Assembly: GCF_019216885.1 (NCBI RefSeq)
Contig: NZ_JAAQRC020000001.1
Location: 3,082,501 to 3,146,500 of the forward strand
Direction of reading: 5' to 3'
Source: Methylobacterium sp. SyP6R
GTDB lineage: Bacteria > Pseudomonadota > Alphaproteobacteria > Rhizobiales > Beijerinckiaceae
DNA: 64,000 nt
This document shows, one piece after another, positions 36,878 to 45,525 of the stretch. Every line of letters starts with the position of its first letter. The first letter of the stretch is position 1. The position numbers and the translations under genes are program-made. The notes beneath the pieces are model-generated. The model did not search any database and was not told the DNA's origin. It worked only from the letters and a program-made list of their open reading frames with translations.

Positions 36878-37203
36878 CGAAGATCCACCTTCCCGTCGAC
36901 CCGGCAATTCCTGCCGGGTCCATGGTTAGGGAAGGGTTAACGCGACCATGCGGGTCGTGCGGGCGCCTCGTGACGGCGCACGATGAACGTCTGTCCAGTT
37001 TCGAACGGGAACAATTTTCGCGTTCCAGTTTTGTGCGCCGCAGCACAAGCGAAAGACGAAGGCTCCGAGGCTGACGGTCAAGCTGAATACGAAATATTTT
37101 GAAATCCGGGTAATGCCCGAGGTTCAACGTTCCTCCTGCGGAACCAAGACGCCCTGCAACGATTGAGAAGGCATCGATCGCTCAGACAAGGTTCGAGGAG
37201 ATC
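36878..37203. other. Divergent spacer between flhA and a secreted-protein gene
   Basis: A 326-base region with more A and T than its surroundings, presumably holding promoters for flhA and for the gene at 37204. An inverted repeat GTTCC-N6-GGAAC lies at 37129-37144. GGAAC followed 15 bases later by CGATT (37160) weakly resembles the general-stress EcfG promoter pattern (GGAAC-N16/17-GTT). The spacing and -10 are not good. No gene or repeat family member is evident. Confidence 0.4.
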
Positions 37204-37596
37204 ATGCGCAAGACCCTCATCACCCTCGCGGCTCTCGGCATGCTCGGGGCCGGCGCGGCCCAGGCCCAGACCACGGTGACGGGCGATCCGGCCCGCGACG
37301 CCAAGCCCAGCACCCACTCGCAGGGCCAGGAGGCGGTGACCCGGCCCAACACCGACATGATGGACAAGACCAATCCGGGTACCACCGGGACGGTCGCCAC
37401 CAACGCCAAGCTCGAACCCGGCGCCAACAGCTTCACCGAGGCCCAGGCCCGCAGCCGCATGGAGCAGGCCGGCTTCAAGAACGTGACGGATCTCAAGAAG
37501 GACGATCAGGGCATCTGGCGCGGCCAGGCGATGCAGTCCGGCAACACCGTGATGGTCGGCCTCGACTTCAAAGGCAACGTCTCGACAGCCCGCTGA
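37204..37596 (+). CDS. Small secreted protein of unknown function
   Basis: A 130-residue exported protein. The signal peptide TLITLAALGMLGAGAAQAQ is followed by a low-complexity, Thr/Asn/Gly-rich stretch. A small C-terminal domain (SFTEAQARSRMEQAGFKNV, then TDLKKDDQGIWRGQAMQSG) resembles PepSY-like periplasmic modules. TTCGAGGAG precedes the ATG. The next gene is 49 bases away and probably cotranscribed. Similar small proteins are common in Methylobacterium-like genomes, and I do not assign a function. Confidence 0.65.
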   Translation: MRKTLITLAALGMLGAGAAQAQTTVTGDPARDAKPSTHSQGQEAVTRPNTDMMDKTNPGTTGTVATNAKLEPGANSFTEAQARSRMEQAGFKNVTDLKKDDQGIWRGQAMQSGNTVMVGLDFKGNVSTAR

Positions 37597-37645
37597 AGCC
37601 AGCGACTTTTCGCATCCCGACACTCCCAGCATGAGGAGGACGCCC

Positions 37646-38452
37646 ATGGCGACCCGTACCATCTCGGCCCTGTTCGACAGCTACGACGAGGCCTCCGCGG
37701 CCGTACGCAAGGTGGAGGCGGCCGGCGTGCCGCATTCCGACATTAGCATCGTCGCCAACAACCAGGACGAGCGCTATTCCAGCCATCTCGGCAAGCGCGA
37801 CACGACGACGACCACCGGCGAGACCGCGCACGACGCCTCGAACGGCGCCGGGGCCGGCGCGTCGATCGGCACCGTGCTCGGCGGCGGTGCCGGCCTGCTC
37901 ACCGGCCTCGGCCTCCTCGCGATCCCGGGCGTCGGCCCGGTGGTCGCCGCGGGCTGGCTCGTCGCCACGCTCGCCGGTGCCGGCGTCGGCGCCGCGGCGG
38001 GCGGCCTGATCGGTTCGCTCACCGGGGCTGGCCTCAGCGAGGAGCAGGCCCATACCTACGCCGAGGGCGTGCGCCGTGGCGGCACCCTGGTGACCGTGCG
38101 GGCGGACGACGCCCATGCCGACCGGGTCCACGGCATCCTGAAGGAGCACGGCTCGGTCGACATGGACGACCGCACCCGCGGCTGGCGCCAGGAGGGCTGG
38201 ACCGGCCGTCATGACGAGACAGCCCCTTCGCTGACCAACCCGGCCGCGGTGGCCGGCGGCTCGTCGGCGGTGGGTGCTGCCGGCAGCACCACCACCGGCC
38301 TCAATACCGGCGGCATGCCCTTCGCGGCCGGCGCCGCGCCGACCACCCAGACCGTCGATCCCGGCCTGCCCGGCACCACCCGTGAGCGCCAGCTCGGCAT
38401 CGAGGACGAACTGCCTCCGGTCCGCCAGCCGATGGGCACCGAGCGGCGCTGA
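37646..38452 (+). CDS. General-stress-type protein (YflT/17M-like N-terminus) with a glycine-zipper region
   Basis: A 268-residue protein starting MATRTISALFDSYDEASAAV. Its first 40 residues resemble the N-terminal module of general stress protein 17M (YflT). A Gly/Ala-rich hydrophobic stretch of about 45 residues follows (GLLTGLGLLAIPGVGPVVAAG, AGVGAAAGGLIGSL), suggesting a membrane-inserted hairpin. Then comes a hydrophilic, low-complexity tail ending ELPPVRQPMGTERR. ATGAGGAGG supplies the ribosome site. It probably shares a transcript with the gene before it and ends at a strong terminator. A role in envelope stress is inferred from the N-terminal similarity only. Confidence 0.7.
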   Translation: MATRTISALFDSYDEASAAVRKVEAAGVPHSDISIVANNQDERYSSHLGKRDTTTTTGETAHDASNGAGAGASIGTVLGGGAGLLTGLGLLAIPGVGPVVAAGWLVATLAGAGVGAAAGGLIGSLTGAGLSEEQAHTYAEGVRRGGTLVTVRADDAHADRVHGILKEHGSVDMDDRTRGWRQEGWTGRHDETAPSLTNPAAVAGGSSAVGAAGSTTTGLNTGGMPFAAGAAPTTQTVDPGLPGTTRERQLGIEDELPPVRQPMGTERR

Positions 38453-38476
38453 GCGCCGATCCATCGACGTGACGAG

Positions 38477-38512
38477 GCGGCGGCAGGGGCGACCCTGCCG
38501 CCGCTTCCTTTT
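38477..38512 (+). terminator. Rho-independent terminator
   Basis: GCGGCGGCAGGG (38477-38488) and CCCTGCCGCCGC (38493-38504) form a perfect 12-base stem with loop GCGA, then TTCCTTTT. It lies 25 bases after the stress-type gene. Confidence 0.85.
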
Positions 38513-38713
38513 GCGCGTGTCCGGTGCGCCGGATTGTCCGTCGACTGTCGCGGAGGCGAGGCGGCACGGCGTCGACTGATGGAAAACTTGCCGTCGACAT
38601 CGCTGAACTGTGCGCCGGCGCACCTCGCCTCCTTCACTCGAATGACGCGCACCATCCGGTTTTGGCATCTTTATGGACTCCTGACGGCGCGGCTCGCGCC
38701 GGGGGGATGCCGG

Positions 38714-39334
38714 ATGTTCGACGCCGATGCGTGGCCGGCCCTGCTGGGGCCGCTCTTCACCGCCTATGCCCCGGTCCTCGCCGCCCCCGGTCCCAACCTG
38801 CTGGTGGTGCTGCGGGCGAGCGTCGCAGGCTCCGGGCGCGGCCCGGTCGTCGCCGCCCTCGGCGTGGCCTGCGGCGCCGGCCTGGCGGCGGCGATCGCCG
38901 GGCTCGGCGTCTCGCTGCTGCCGGCCGGCAGGCTCCTCACTGGCCTCGGCACCGCCCTGTTCGCGCTCCTGATGCTGCGCGCCGCCTACCGCCTGGCGAG
39001 CGGCCGGGCCGGCCTCCCCGACGATCCGGCCCGGTACTCGCGCGGGCGGGATGCCGGCACCTTCGCCCTCGGCCTCGGGGCGGCGATGACCAATCCGGTG
39101 AGCCTCGCCTTCTTCGCCGGCTTCTTCCTCGCCCATCCGGACCGGGCGGCGGTGCCGGTGGCGGGGGCGGCGGTGTTCTGCATGGCGGCGACGTGGTTCG
39201 GCCTCGTCGGCCTCGTCCTCGCGCGGCCCTCCTGCCGGGCGCGCCTCGCCGGCACCGGGCGCCCCGCGCGCCTCGTCCTGGCGGCGCTCCTCGTGGCCTG
39301 CGCCGCGCTCGCCGTGTGGCGTGCGCTGGCCTGA
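38714..39334 (+). CDS. LysE-family amino-acid exporter
   Basis: A 206-residue membrane protein with about six helices, of the LysE/RhtB exporter family. Features are APGPNLLVVLRASVAGSGRG (the conserved P-G-P start of the family, about 26-45), LLMLRAAYRLASG, and the AMTNPVSLAFFAGFF loop (about 113-127). The start MFDADAWP at 38714 is chosen for position relative to the first helix and a GGGGGG just upstream; the longer frame to 38534 looks non-coding. It exports amino acids or related metabolites. The stop lies ten bases from that of the convergent FUSC gene. Confidence 0.82.
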   Translation: MFDADAWPALLGPLFTAYAPVLAAPGPNLLVVLRASVAGSGRGPVVAALGVACGAGLAAAIAGLGVSLLPAGRLLTGLGTALFALLMLRAAYRLASGRAGLPDDPARYSRGRDAGTFALGLGAAMTNPVSLAFFAGFFLAHPDRAAVPVAGAAVFCMAATWFGLVGLVLARPSCRARLAGTGRPARLVLAALLVACAALAVWRALA

Positions 39335-39344
39335 CGCCGGTCGC

Positions 39345-40469
39345 TCACCCCTCGCCGCGGGCTTGCAGCCCCGAAAAATCCGTCGCCCGTTCGGCGAGGT
39401 CGTCGAGGTTGCGTCGCAACTGCTCGAGGCTGAAGGCGAGCCAGAAGATGCGGCCGACGGCGTCGGTGGAGAGGGTGCGGGTCACCTGGCGCCGGCGCAT
39501 GCCGTCGATGGCGTCGCGGTAGCCGGCGATCGCCGCCGAAAGCGTCGTGTCGTCGCCGGCGGGCCGGCTTCCCGCCGCGAGCGCATCGGCGAGACCGCGC
39601 AGGCGCTCCGCCGCCGCCCGGGCGGCCTCGCCCCAGGCTTCGGCGAGATGGATCCGCAGCACGTCCGCATCGGCCTCCGCGATGGCGCGGCGCAGGAGCA
39701 CGAGGTCGTGGCGCAGGCGCATCAGGGTGCGCAGCAGCGGGTCCGGATCGGGGGCGGCCGAGAGCCGGCTGCGGCGCTCGCGGGCGGCCTCGCCCGCCAG
39801 GGTCTCGAGGCGCGCGAGTGCCCGGCGCACGGCCGGCGGCAGGGCCTTCACCTCCGGCGTCTCCTCGGCGTCGAGGCGCGCGAGCGCCGCGAGCTGGTCG
39901 GCGAGCAGGCCGGCGAGGCGTCCGGCCTGGCCCGTCACCGCCCGCGCCGCCCGGGCCGGCGCCACCAGGAGTGAGACCCCGAGGCCGACGACGCAGCCGA
40001 GGCCGATCTCGAAGATCCGGTCGAGGGCGAAGGCGAGGGGGCCCAGCGTCGAGCCGGTGGTGGAGAGCAGCACGATGATCGCGGTGATCGGCGCGATCCG
40101 GAAACCGGCCGAGACCGTCGCCGCGAAGGTCAGCGGCGCCACCGCCACGAACAGGGCCGCGAAGGTCGAGGCGCCGCCGTGATGCGGGATCGCGAAGGCG
40201 ACTGCGCCGCCGTAGCAGGCGCCGATGACCGAGCCGAGGAAGCGGTCGAACGCCGCCTTGAGCGAGCCGCCGACGCTGCTCTGGGTGACGATGAGCGCGG
40301 TGATGACCGCCCAGTAGCCCTGCGGCAATCCGAGAGCTTCGGCGAGCGCGAAGGTCGCGAGGCTCGCGACGGTCATCCGCACGGCTTGCGTCAGGCGCGG
40401 CCGCTGGCGGTCGAAGGCGCGCCGCAGGTTCGTCGGTGCCCGCCGCAGGCTGTCCGGGAGAAAGGCCAT
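39345..40469 (-). CDS. FUSC-family membrane protein (aromatic-acid exporter-like)
   Basis: A 374-residue inner-membrane protein. The N-terminal half has about six helices in the FUSC/AaeB style (LTQAVRMTVASLATFALAEAL, LPQGYWAVITALIVTQSSVGGS, FLGSVIGACYGGAVAFAI). A cytoplasmic helical half (about 180-350) is rich in Arg, Leu and Ala. FUSC proteins include p-hydroxybenzoate efflux pumps and fusaric-acid resistance components. It is not obviously paired with an MFP subunit here. It converges with the lysE-type gene. Confidence 0.82.
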   Translation of the reverse strand: MAFLPDSLRRAPTNLRRAFDRQRPRLTQAVRMTVASLATFALAEALGLPQGYWAVITALIVTQSSVGGSLKAAFDRFLGSVIGACYGGAVAFAIPHHGGASTFAALFVAVAPLTFAATVSAGFRIAPITAIIVLLSTTGSTLGPLAFALDRIFEIGLGCVVGLGVSLLVAPARAARAVTGQAGRLAGLLADQLAALARLDAEETPEVKALPPAVRRALARLETLAGEAARERRSRLSAAPDPDPLLRTLMRLRHDLVLLRRAIAEADADVLRIHLAEAWGEAARAAAERLRGLADALAAGSRPAGDDTTLSAAIAGYRDAIDGMRRRQVTRTLSTDAVGRIFWLAFSLEQLRRNLDDLAERATDFSGLQARGEG

Positions 40470-40717
40470 GGCGGCGAGGAAGCCGGTGCGGGCCGCCGAG
40501 TCAATGGCCGAGCCGATGGCGCAAGAGCGGCCGCCGGTTTCGCGGCGGACATCCGCGACCGGACACGATCCTGAGTGGACGACGCGTTGGCCTGCCGACG
40601 CAAGTCTGCGTAGGGTTCGTTTTGCGTCGGGACGGCCGTCATCCGGGCTTTACCGGAGTCGTGCGATGTCCCTACGAGAGATGAGCGAGCCACGACGCGA
40701 GGATCAGGGCGGTGACG

Positions 40718-41482
40718 ATGCGCAAGATCGCGGGTTTAGTCGGGATGATGGCCATGCTCTCGACCGTGCAGGCTGAGGCGCGCTCTCTGTCCGCGATCAA
40801 GCAGGACGGCACGCTGCGGGTCGGGCTGACCGGCGACTACGCGCCCTATTCGGTGCGCCTGCCCGATGGCGGCATCAAGGGCGCCGACGTGACCATGGCG
40901 GGCGAGCTCGCCCGTGCGCTGGGCGTCAAGGTCGAGATCGTGCCGACGACCTGGAAGACCCTGAAGGACGATCTCCTCGCCGACCGCTACGACGTCGCCA
41001 TGGGGGGCGTCAGCGTCACCCCCGACCGGGCGTCGGTGGCCGATTTCTCGATTCCCGTCCTGACCGACGGCAAGCGTCCGATCGTGCGCTGCGCCGACAA
41101 GGACCGCTACGTCTCCGTCAAGGACATCGACAAGCCCGAGGTCCGCGTCGTGGTCAATCCCGGCGGCACCAACCAGCGCTTCGCCGATGCCAACTTCCCG
41201 CACGCCTCGGTGCGGGTGTTTCCGGACAACCGCGCCATCTTCAAGGAGGTGGCCGAGGGCCGGGCCGACCTGATGGTGACCGACGGTGCCGAGGTCGATT
41301 ACCAGGCGCGGCGCCATCCCGGCGTGCTCTGCCCGGCCGCCGTGCCGGGCACCTTCGACAAGGCCGACAAGGCCTACTGGATGACCCGCGACCCGGCGCT
41401 GAAGGCCGCCGTCGATGCGTGGCTGGGACAGACGCTGAAGAGCGGCGCCTACGGCAAGGCGCTGGCGAAGGCGGCGGAATAA
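40718..41482 (+). CDS. pheC: Periplasmic PheC-like cyclohexadienyl/arogenate dehydratase or amino-acid-binding protein
   Basis: A 254-residue exported protein with a signal peptide (KIAGLVGMMAMLSTVQAEA). The fold is that of type 3 amino-acid-binding proteins, but it aligns well with Pseudomonas PheC, a binding-protein-derived dehydratase. Shared blocks are GDYAPYSVRLPDGG, PTTWKTL, DVAMGGVSVTPDR, VNPGGTNQRFA, DNRAIFKEV and TDGAEVDYQ (the acid implicated in catalysis lies in this last block). The reaction would be prephenate/arogenate to phenylpyruvate/phenylalanine in the periplasm. It could instead be a plain amino-acid-binding protein, as no permease is adjacent. The ATG at 40718 is favoured over a GTG six bases earlier. 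Confidence 0.65.
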   Translation: MRKIAGLVGMMAMLSTVQAEARSLSAIKQDGTLRVGLTGDYAPYSVRLPDGGIKGADVTMAGELARALGVKVEIVPTTWKTLKDDLLADRYDVAMGGVSVTPDRASVADFSIPVLTDGKRPIVRCADKDRYVSVKDIDKPEVRVVVNPGGTNQRFADANFPHASVRVFPDNRAIFKEVAEGRADLMVTDGAEVDYQARRHPGVLCPAAVPGTFDKADKAYWMTRDPALKAAVDAWLGQTLKSGAYGKALAKAAE

Positions 41483-41496
41483 GACGGCGGCCTCGT

Positions 41497-41522
41497 CCCG
41501 GGAACCGCGAGTGGCTCCCGGG
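41497..41522. terminator. Bidirectional hairpin between convergent genes
   Basis: CCCGGGAACC and GGCTCCCGGG (one mismatch) form a ten-base stem around GCGAGT. It lies in the 49-base gap between the stop codons of the pheC-like gene and the convergent LOG gene. Confidence 0.55.
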
Positions 41523-41531
41523 GAGGGGGCG

Positions 41532-42110
41532 CTACCGCTCCTCCGCCTTCACCCACTTGATCACCCGGGGCGGCTCGTAGGCGCGGATCCGCGCCACGAG
41601 GCCGGCCGGCTCGGTGCCGACGATCAGCATCGCCCGGTGCGGCTCGCGCACGAAGCCCTCCGCCACCACGGAGTCGAGGAAGGCCAGCAGCCCGTCGAAG
41701 AAGCCGCCGGCATTGAACACCGCGAGCGGCTTCCTGTGGTAGCCGAGCTGGGCCCAGGTCCAGACCTCGAACATCTCCTCGAAGGTGCCGAGGCCCCCCG
41801 GGAGCGCCACGAAGCCGTCGGCGAGGTCGGCCATCAGGGCCTTGCGTTCGTGCATCGAGGCGACGACGCGAAGCTGCGTCAGGCCGAGATGCGCGGTCTC
41901 CTTCTCGACGAGCGCCTGCGGGATGATGCCGGTGACCCGGCCGCCGGCGGCGAGCACGCCGTCGGCGACCGCGCCCATCAGCCCGACCTTGCCGCCGCCA
42001 TAGACCAGCTCGATCCCGGTTTGAGCGAAGTGGCGCCCGAGCGCGGTCGCCGCCTCGCGGTAGAGCGGGCGGGCCCCGTCGCTGGAGCCGCAGAACACGC
42101 ACAACCGCAT
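41532..42110 (-). CDS. LOG-family nucleotide-monophosphate phosphoribohydrolase
   Basis: A 192-residue LOG (TIGR00730) protein, the family that releases free base from cytokinin riboside monophosphates and from AMP. It starts [15 protein letters not shown], and the catalytic motif PGGLGTFEE is at 104-112 with the conserved MHERK before it. It is cytoplasmic. In plant-associated bacteria such enzymes produce free cytokinins, so a role in plant interaction is possible but not shown. Most bacterial members are nucleotide hydrolases. leuB lies upstream on the same strand across a palindromic repeat. Confidence 0.9.
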   Translation of the reverse strand: MRLCVFCGSSDGARPLYREAATALGRHFAQTGIELVYGGGKVGLMGAVADGVLAAGGRVTGIIPQALVEKETAHLGLTQLRVVASMHERKALMADLADGFVALPGGLGTFEEMFEVWTWAQLGYHRKPLAVFNAGGFFDGLLAFLDSVVAEGFVREPHRAMLIVGTEPAGLVARIRAYEPPRVIKWVKAEER

Positions 42111-42176
42111 GATGATTCTCCCTGTCGATCCGTCCGGAACCGTCCGATCGATCGTGCCGGTCTTTCTACTCCGCAA

Positions 42177-42305
42177 CCTCATCCTGAGGTGCGGGCGATC
42201 GAAGATCGCTGAGCCTCGAAGGAGGGCTCCAGAAAGCGCTGAGATCTCTGGAGCCCTCCTTCGAGGTCAGTCCATCGTCGATGGACTGACACCTCAGGAT
42301 GAGGG
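42177..42305. repeat. Nested palindromic intergenic repeat, 129-bp copy
   Basis: Outer arms CCTCATCCTGAGGT and ACCTCAGGATGAGG. Central arms TCGAAGGAGGGCTCCAGA and TCTGGAGCCCTCCTTCGA. Two small hairpins flank the centre (GCGATCGAAGATCGC; CAGTCCATCGTCGATGGACTG has 21 bases as one unit with a short loop). It fills the space between leuB and the LOG gene, which are in the same orientation. The same outer and central arms occur at 13.2 and 32.5 kb. Confidence 0.85.
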
Positions 42306-42345
42306 TGCGGGTGGGACGAGCGATGGAAAGGCGTCGCCCCGGCCC

Positions 42346-43452
42346 TCAGCCTCCTTGCGCCTGCAGCTCGCGCACGATGGCGTCGCCCATCTCGGTGGTT
42401 CCCACCGCGTTGGTGCCCGGCCCGGCGATGTCGCGGGTGCGGGTGCCGGCGGCGAGCGTGCGGGTGATGGCGCTCTCGAGCTGGTCGGCGGCCTCAAGGA
42501 GCCCGAACGAGTAGCGGAGCGCCATCGCCAGCGAGCCGATCATGGCGATCGGGTTGGCGAGGTTCTGGCCGGCGATGTCGGGAGCCGAGCCGTGGACGGG
42601 CTCGTAGAGGGCGCGCCGGGTGCCGTTCTCGACCGCACCGAGCGAGGCCGAGGGCAGCATCCCCAGCGAGCCGGTCAGCATCGCGGCCACGTCCGACAGG
42701 ATGTCGCCGAACAGGTTGTCGGTGACGAGCACATCGTACTGCTTGGGGTTGCGCACCAGCTGCATGGCGCAGTTGTCGGCCAGGACGTGCTCCAGCCCGA
42801 CGTCGGAATACTGCTCGGCATGGAGCCTGGTGACGGTCTCCTTCCAGAGCACGCCGGTCTTCATGACGTTGTGCTTCTCGGCCGAGGCGACCTTGTTGCG
42901 GCGCTTGCGGGCGAGGTCGAAGGCGACCGCGGCGATGCGCTCGATCTCGCCGGTGGTGTAGATCTGGGTATCGATCGCGCGCTTCTGGCCGTCCTCGAGG
43001 GTCACGATCTCCTTCGGCTCGCCGAAATAGACGCCGCCGGTGAGCTCGCGCACGATGACGATGTCGAGGCCCTCGACCAGCTCGCGCTTGAGCGCCGAGG
43101 CCTCGGCGAGGGCCGGGTAGCAGATCGCCGGGCGCAGGTTTGCGAACAGGCCGAGATCCTTGCGCAGGCGCAGCAGGCCCGCCTCGGGGCGCCTGGCATA
43201 CGAGACGCCGGCCCATTTCGGCCCGCCGACGGCGCCGAACAGCACGGCGTCGGCGGCCTTGGCCCGGTCCATCGCGGCTTCCGAGAGCGGCACGCCGTGG
43301 GCGTCGATGGCAGCACCCCCGACGAGGTCGGTCTCGGTCTCGAACTGCGCGATGCCGGCCTTGGTGAACCAGGCCAGGACCTTGGAGACCTCGGCCGCCA
43401 CTTCGGGGCCGATGCCGTCGCCGGGCAGGAGCAGGATCTTGTGCGTGGCCAT
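42346..43452 (-). CDS. leuB: 3-isopropylmalate dehydrogenase
   Basis: Oxidatively decarboxylates 3-isopropylmalate to 2-oxoisocaproate, the third step of leucine synthesis. The 368-residue product starts [18 protein letters not shown]. The substrate-binding loop [23 protein letters not shown] is at about 84-106, [13 protein letters not shown] at about 137-150, and the metal aspartates are in [15 protein letters not shown] (about 245-259). [15 protein letters not shown] follows. The longer open frame upstream extends through ispA and is not real. It is separated from ispA by 68 bases holding a terminator-like hairpin. leuC and leuD are not in the window. Confidence 0.96.
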   Translation of the reverse strand: MATHKILLLPGDGIGPEVAAEVSKVLAWFTKAGIAQFETETDLVGGAAIDAHGVPLSEAAMDRAKAADAVLFGAVGGPKWAGVSYARRPEAGLLRLRKDLGLFANLRPAICYPALAEASALKRELVEGLDIVIVRELTGGVYFGEPKEIVTLEDGQKRAIDTQIYTTGEIERIAAVAFDLARKRRNKVASAEKHNVMKTGVLWKETVTRLHAEQYSDVGLEHVLADNCAMQLVRNPKQYDVLVTDNLFGDILSDVAAMLTGSLGMLPSASLGAVENGTRRALYEPVHGSAPDIAGQNLANPIAMIGSLAMALRYSFGLLEAADQLESAITRTLAAGTRTRDIAGPGTNAVGTTEMGDAIVRELQAQGG

Positions 43453-43461
43453 GGCGTGACC

Positions 43462-43505
43462 TTCAAAAAGAAGAGGGGGAGAGGCGGGGGGACGGCCCCT
43501 CCGCC
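43462..43505 (-). terminator. Terminator-like hairpin between ispA and leuB
   Basis: Read on the minus strand, GGCGG-A-GGGG and CCCCCCGCC form a nine-pair stem around CCGT, followed after a C-rich stretch by TCTTCTTTTTG. It begins 16 bases after the ispA stop and ends just before the leuB ribosome region. It probably terminates ispA transcripts or limits read-through into leuB. Confidence 0.5.
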
Positions 43506-43520
43506 GGGATTTCAGGGGTT

Positions 43521-44462
43521 TTACGACTTGCGCGCGACGGTGAAGCGGGCGGCCTCGCAGAGCGTCGCGGCGGCCTCGCCCCAGGGCTTCAGGGCGTTCT
43601 CGCACTCGCCCACCAGGCGCTCGCACTCGGCCCGCGCCCCGTCGAGGCCGAGGCGGTCGACGAGGGTGGCCTTGCCGGCATCCTTGTCCTTGCCGGTGCG
43701 CTTGCCCATCGCCTCGGAGGAGGCCTCGCGGTCGAGGATGTCGTCGGCGACCTGGAAGGCCTGGCCCAGCGCCCGGCCGTAGGCGAGAAGGGCGCGGCGC
43801 TCCTCGGCCGAGGCGCCGCCGACGAGGGCGCCGGCATCGACCGAGAAGGCCAGGATGGCGCCGGTCTTCATCGCCTGGAGCTGGAGCGTGGCGTCGACGT
43901 CGAGGTTGGCCGGGCCGAAGCGCCCCTCCGCCCCGAGATCGAGGAGCTGGCCGCCGACCATGCCGCCGAGGCCCGACGCCCGGGCGAGGCCGAGCACCAG
44001 TTCGGAGCGGATCAGCGGATCGGCCTGCCAGGCCGGATCGGCGACGATCTCGAAGGCCAGCGTCTGGAGGGCGTCGCCGACCAGGATGGCGGTCGCCTCG
44101 TCGTACTTCTTGTGGACGGTCGGCTGGCCGCGGCGCAGGTCGTCGTCGTCCATCGCCGGCAGGTCGTCGTGGACGAGCGAGTAGCAATGGACCAGCTCGA
44201 CGCCGGCGCCGGCGGCCATGGCGCCCTCGAACGGGCCGCCGAGCATCCGGGCGGTCTCGATGGCGAGGAACGGGCGCAGGCGCTTGCCGCCGTTGAGCAC
44301 GGCGTGGCGCATCGCCTCCATCAGCCGGGGCGGCCGGGCGATCTCGCCCTCCTGCACCGCGTCGCCGAGGCGCTCGGCGAGGAAGCCTTCGGTGCTCTTG
44401 GCGACGGCCGCGAGCCGCGCCGTGAAATCGCCTGCCTGCGGGTATCCTGTGGTGGCGGCCAT
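43521..44462 (-). CDS. ispA: Geranyl/farnesyl diphosphate synthase (polyprenyl synthetase)
   Basis: Condenses isopentenyl diphosphate with allylic primers to short-chain prenyl diphosphates used for quinones, carotenoids, hopanoids and lipid carriers. The 313-residue protein has [18 protein letters not shown] (about 57-74), the first aspartate-rich motif [14 protein letters not shown] (99-112) and the second [11 protein letters not shown] (about 240). An AGGAAAA ribosome site places the start at 44462. The frame opens 19 codons earlier, but that part is not conserved. Length fits IspA. It is divergent from mtgA. Confidence 0.93.
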   Translation of the reverse strand: MAATTGYPQAGDFTARLAAVAKSTEGFLAERLGDAVQEGEIARPPRLMEAMRHAVLNGGKRLRPFLAIETARMLGGPFEGAMAAGAGVELVHCYSLVHDDLPAMDDDDLRRGQPTVHKKYDEATAILVGDALQTLAFEIVADPAWQADPLIRSELVLGLARASGLGGMVGGQLLDLGAEGRFGPANLDVDATLQLQAMKTGAILAFSVDAGALVGGASAEERRALLAYGRALGQAFQVADDILDREASSEAMGKRTGKDKDAGKATLVDRLGLDGARAECERLVGECENALKPWGEAAATLCEAARFTVARKS

Positions 44463-44517
44463 CGTATTTTCCTGGGGACGGCCCGCCGTCATGTCCTGCG
44501 GGGCCCGCGTTGACGTC

Positions 44518-45318
44518 ATGGTGTCCTCGCATCGACGGGCACGCCGAGAGGAGGGTCGGATTCAGGAGCCGCGGGTCACGGCGGAGCGCCGGGAGGGCGT
44601 GCCGCAGCCGCTGCGGGGCTTGGTCCCGGCGGGGGCACCACCGGCGCAGGCCCGGGGTCGGCGGCTGTTGCGCGCCGTGCTCCTGGTGCCCGTGATGGTG
44701 GTCGTCCTCGTCCTGGTCCTGGCGCTCGTCTATCGCGCGCTGACCCCGCCCTCAACCCTGATGCTCGGCCGCTGGGCGACGCTCCAGCCGGTGACCCGGG
44801 AGGTGGTGGCGCTGGAGGCCATCGCCCCGGCCCTGATCCAGGGCGTCGTCGCCTCCGAGGACCAGCGCTTCTGCCTGCATGACGGCGTCGACTGGGGCGC
44901 GCTGTGGAGCGTGGTCGACGACGAGGACGGCCCGAGCCGCGGCGCCTCGACGGTGACGATGCAGACGGTGAAGAACGTCTTCCTGTGGCCGGGCCGCTCC
45001 TACCTGCGCAAGGCCCTCGAGATTCCGCTGGCGCTGCTGGTCGACGTGGTGTGGGGCAAGCGCCGGACGATGGAGATCTACCTCAACGTCGCCGAGTGGG
45101 GGGAGGGCATCTTCGGGGCGGAGGCCGCCGCCCGGCATTGGTTCGGCAAGTCGGCCCGCGACCTCACCCGGGGCGAGGCGGCCCTGCTGGTCGCCGCCCT
45201 GCCGAATCCTTTCTTGCGCAACCCGCGCCGGCCGAGCCGGGCCCTGCGGGCGCTCGCCGGGCGGATCCAGGGGCGGACGAGCGGGATCGGGGGTTTGAGC
45301 CAGTGCGTGCGGTCGTGA
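44518..45318 (+). CDS. mtgA: Monofunctional peptidoglycan glycosyltransferase
   Basis: A 266-residue single-pass membrane enzyme that polymerises lipid II into glycan strands. The transmembrane segment is at about 58-76 ([21 protein letters not shown]). The GT51 signatures follow: [17 protein letters not shown] (catalytic Glu about 113), [16 protein letters not shown] (about 141) and [20 protein letters not shown]. The ATG at 44518 gives an ordinary length. An ATG 27 bases earlier in frame is possible, and the open frame before that runs antisense to ispA. It is divergent from ispA, and no rpmF follows. Confidence 0.93.
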   Translation: MVSSHRRARREEGRIQEPRVTAERREGVPQPLRGLVPAGAPPAQARGRRLLRAVLLVPVMVVVLVLVLALVYRALTPPSTLMLGRWATLQPVTREVVALEAIAPALIQGVVASEDQRFCLHDGVDWGALWSVVDDEDGPSRGASTVTMQTVKNVFLWPGRSYLRKALEIPLALLVDVVWGKRRTMEIYLNVAEWGEGIFGAEAAARHWFGKSARDLTRGEAALLVAALPNPFLRNPRRPSRALRALAGRIQGRTSGIGGLSQCVRS

Positions 45319-45357
45319 TGGTGGCCTTGCTCAGTATCCTGAAGATATAGCGCGGTT

Positions 45358-45414
45358 CCCCTCTCCCACACCTTGCAGCGATACCGGGCAAGCCCGGCAT
45401 CGCCTGGAGAGGGG
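45358..45414. repeat. Short member of the CCCCTCTCC/GGAGAGG repeat family
   Basis: Outer arms CCCCTCTCC and GGAGAGGGG enclose an inner hairpin GCGATACCGGG/CCCGGCATCGC. It lies 40 bases after mtgA and may act as its terminator. The remaining bases up to 45525 contain nothing recognisable. Confidence 0.7.
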
Positions 45415-45525
45415 AGCCCGCAACTTTCCTTTCAGGAAATGAGGCCGGATAAAACCTTGCAATTCCGATCGCGGGCATCATCCGATCCGCCGTAAGCGGA
45501 GCCACGCGAAGCACGGGAGTCGGCG

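Noticed and set aside
37129..37164. GGAAC-N15-CGATT as an EcfG general-stress promoter
   Set aside because: The spacing is one to two bases short and the -10 lacks GTT. The stress-type genes downstream make it tempting, but the match is not good enough without mapping.
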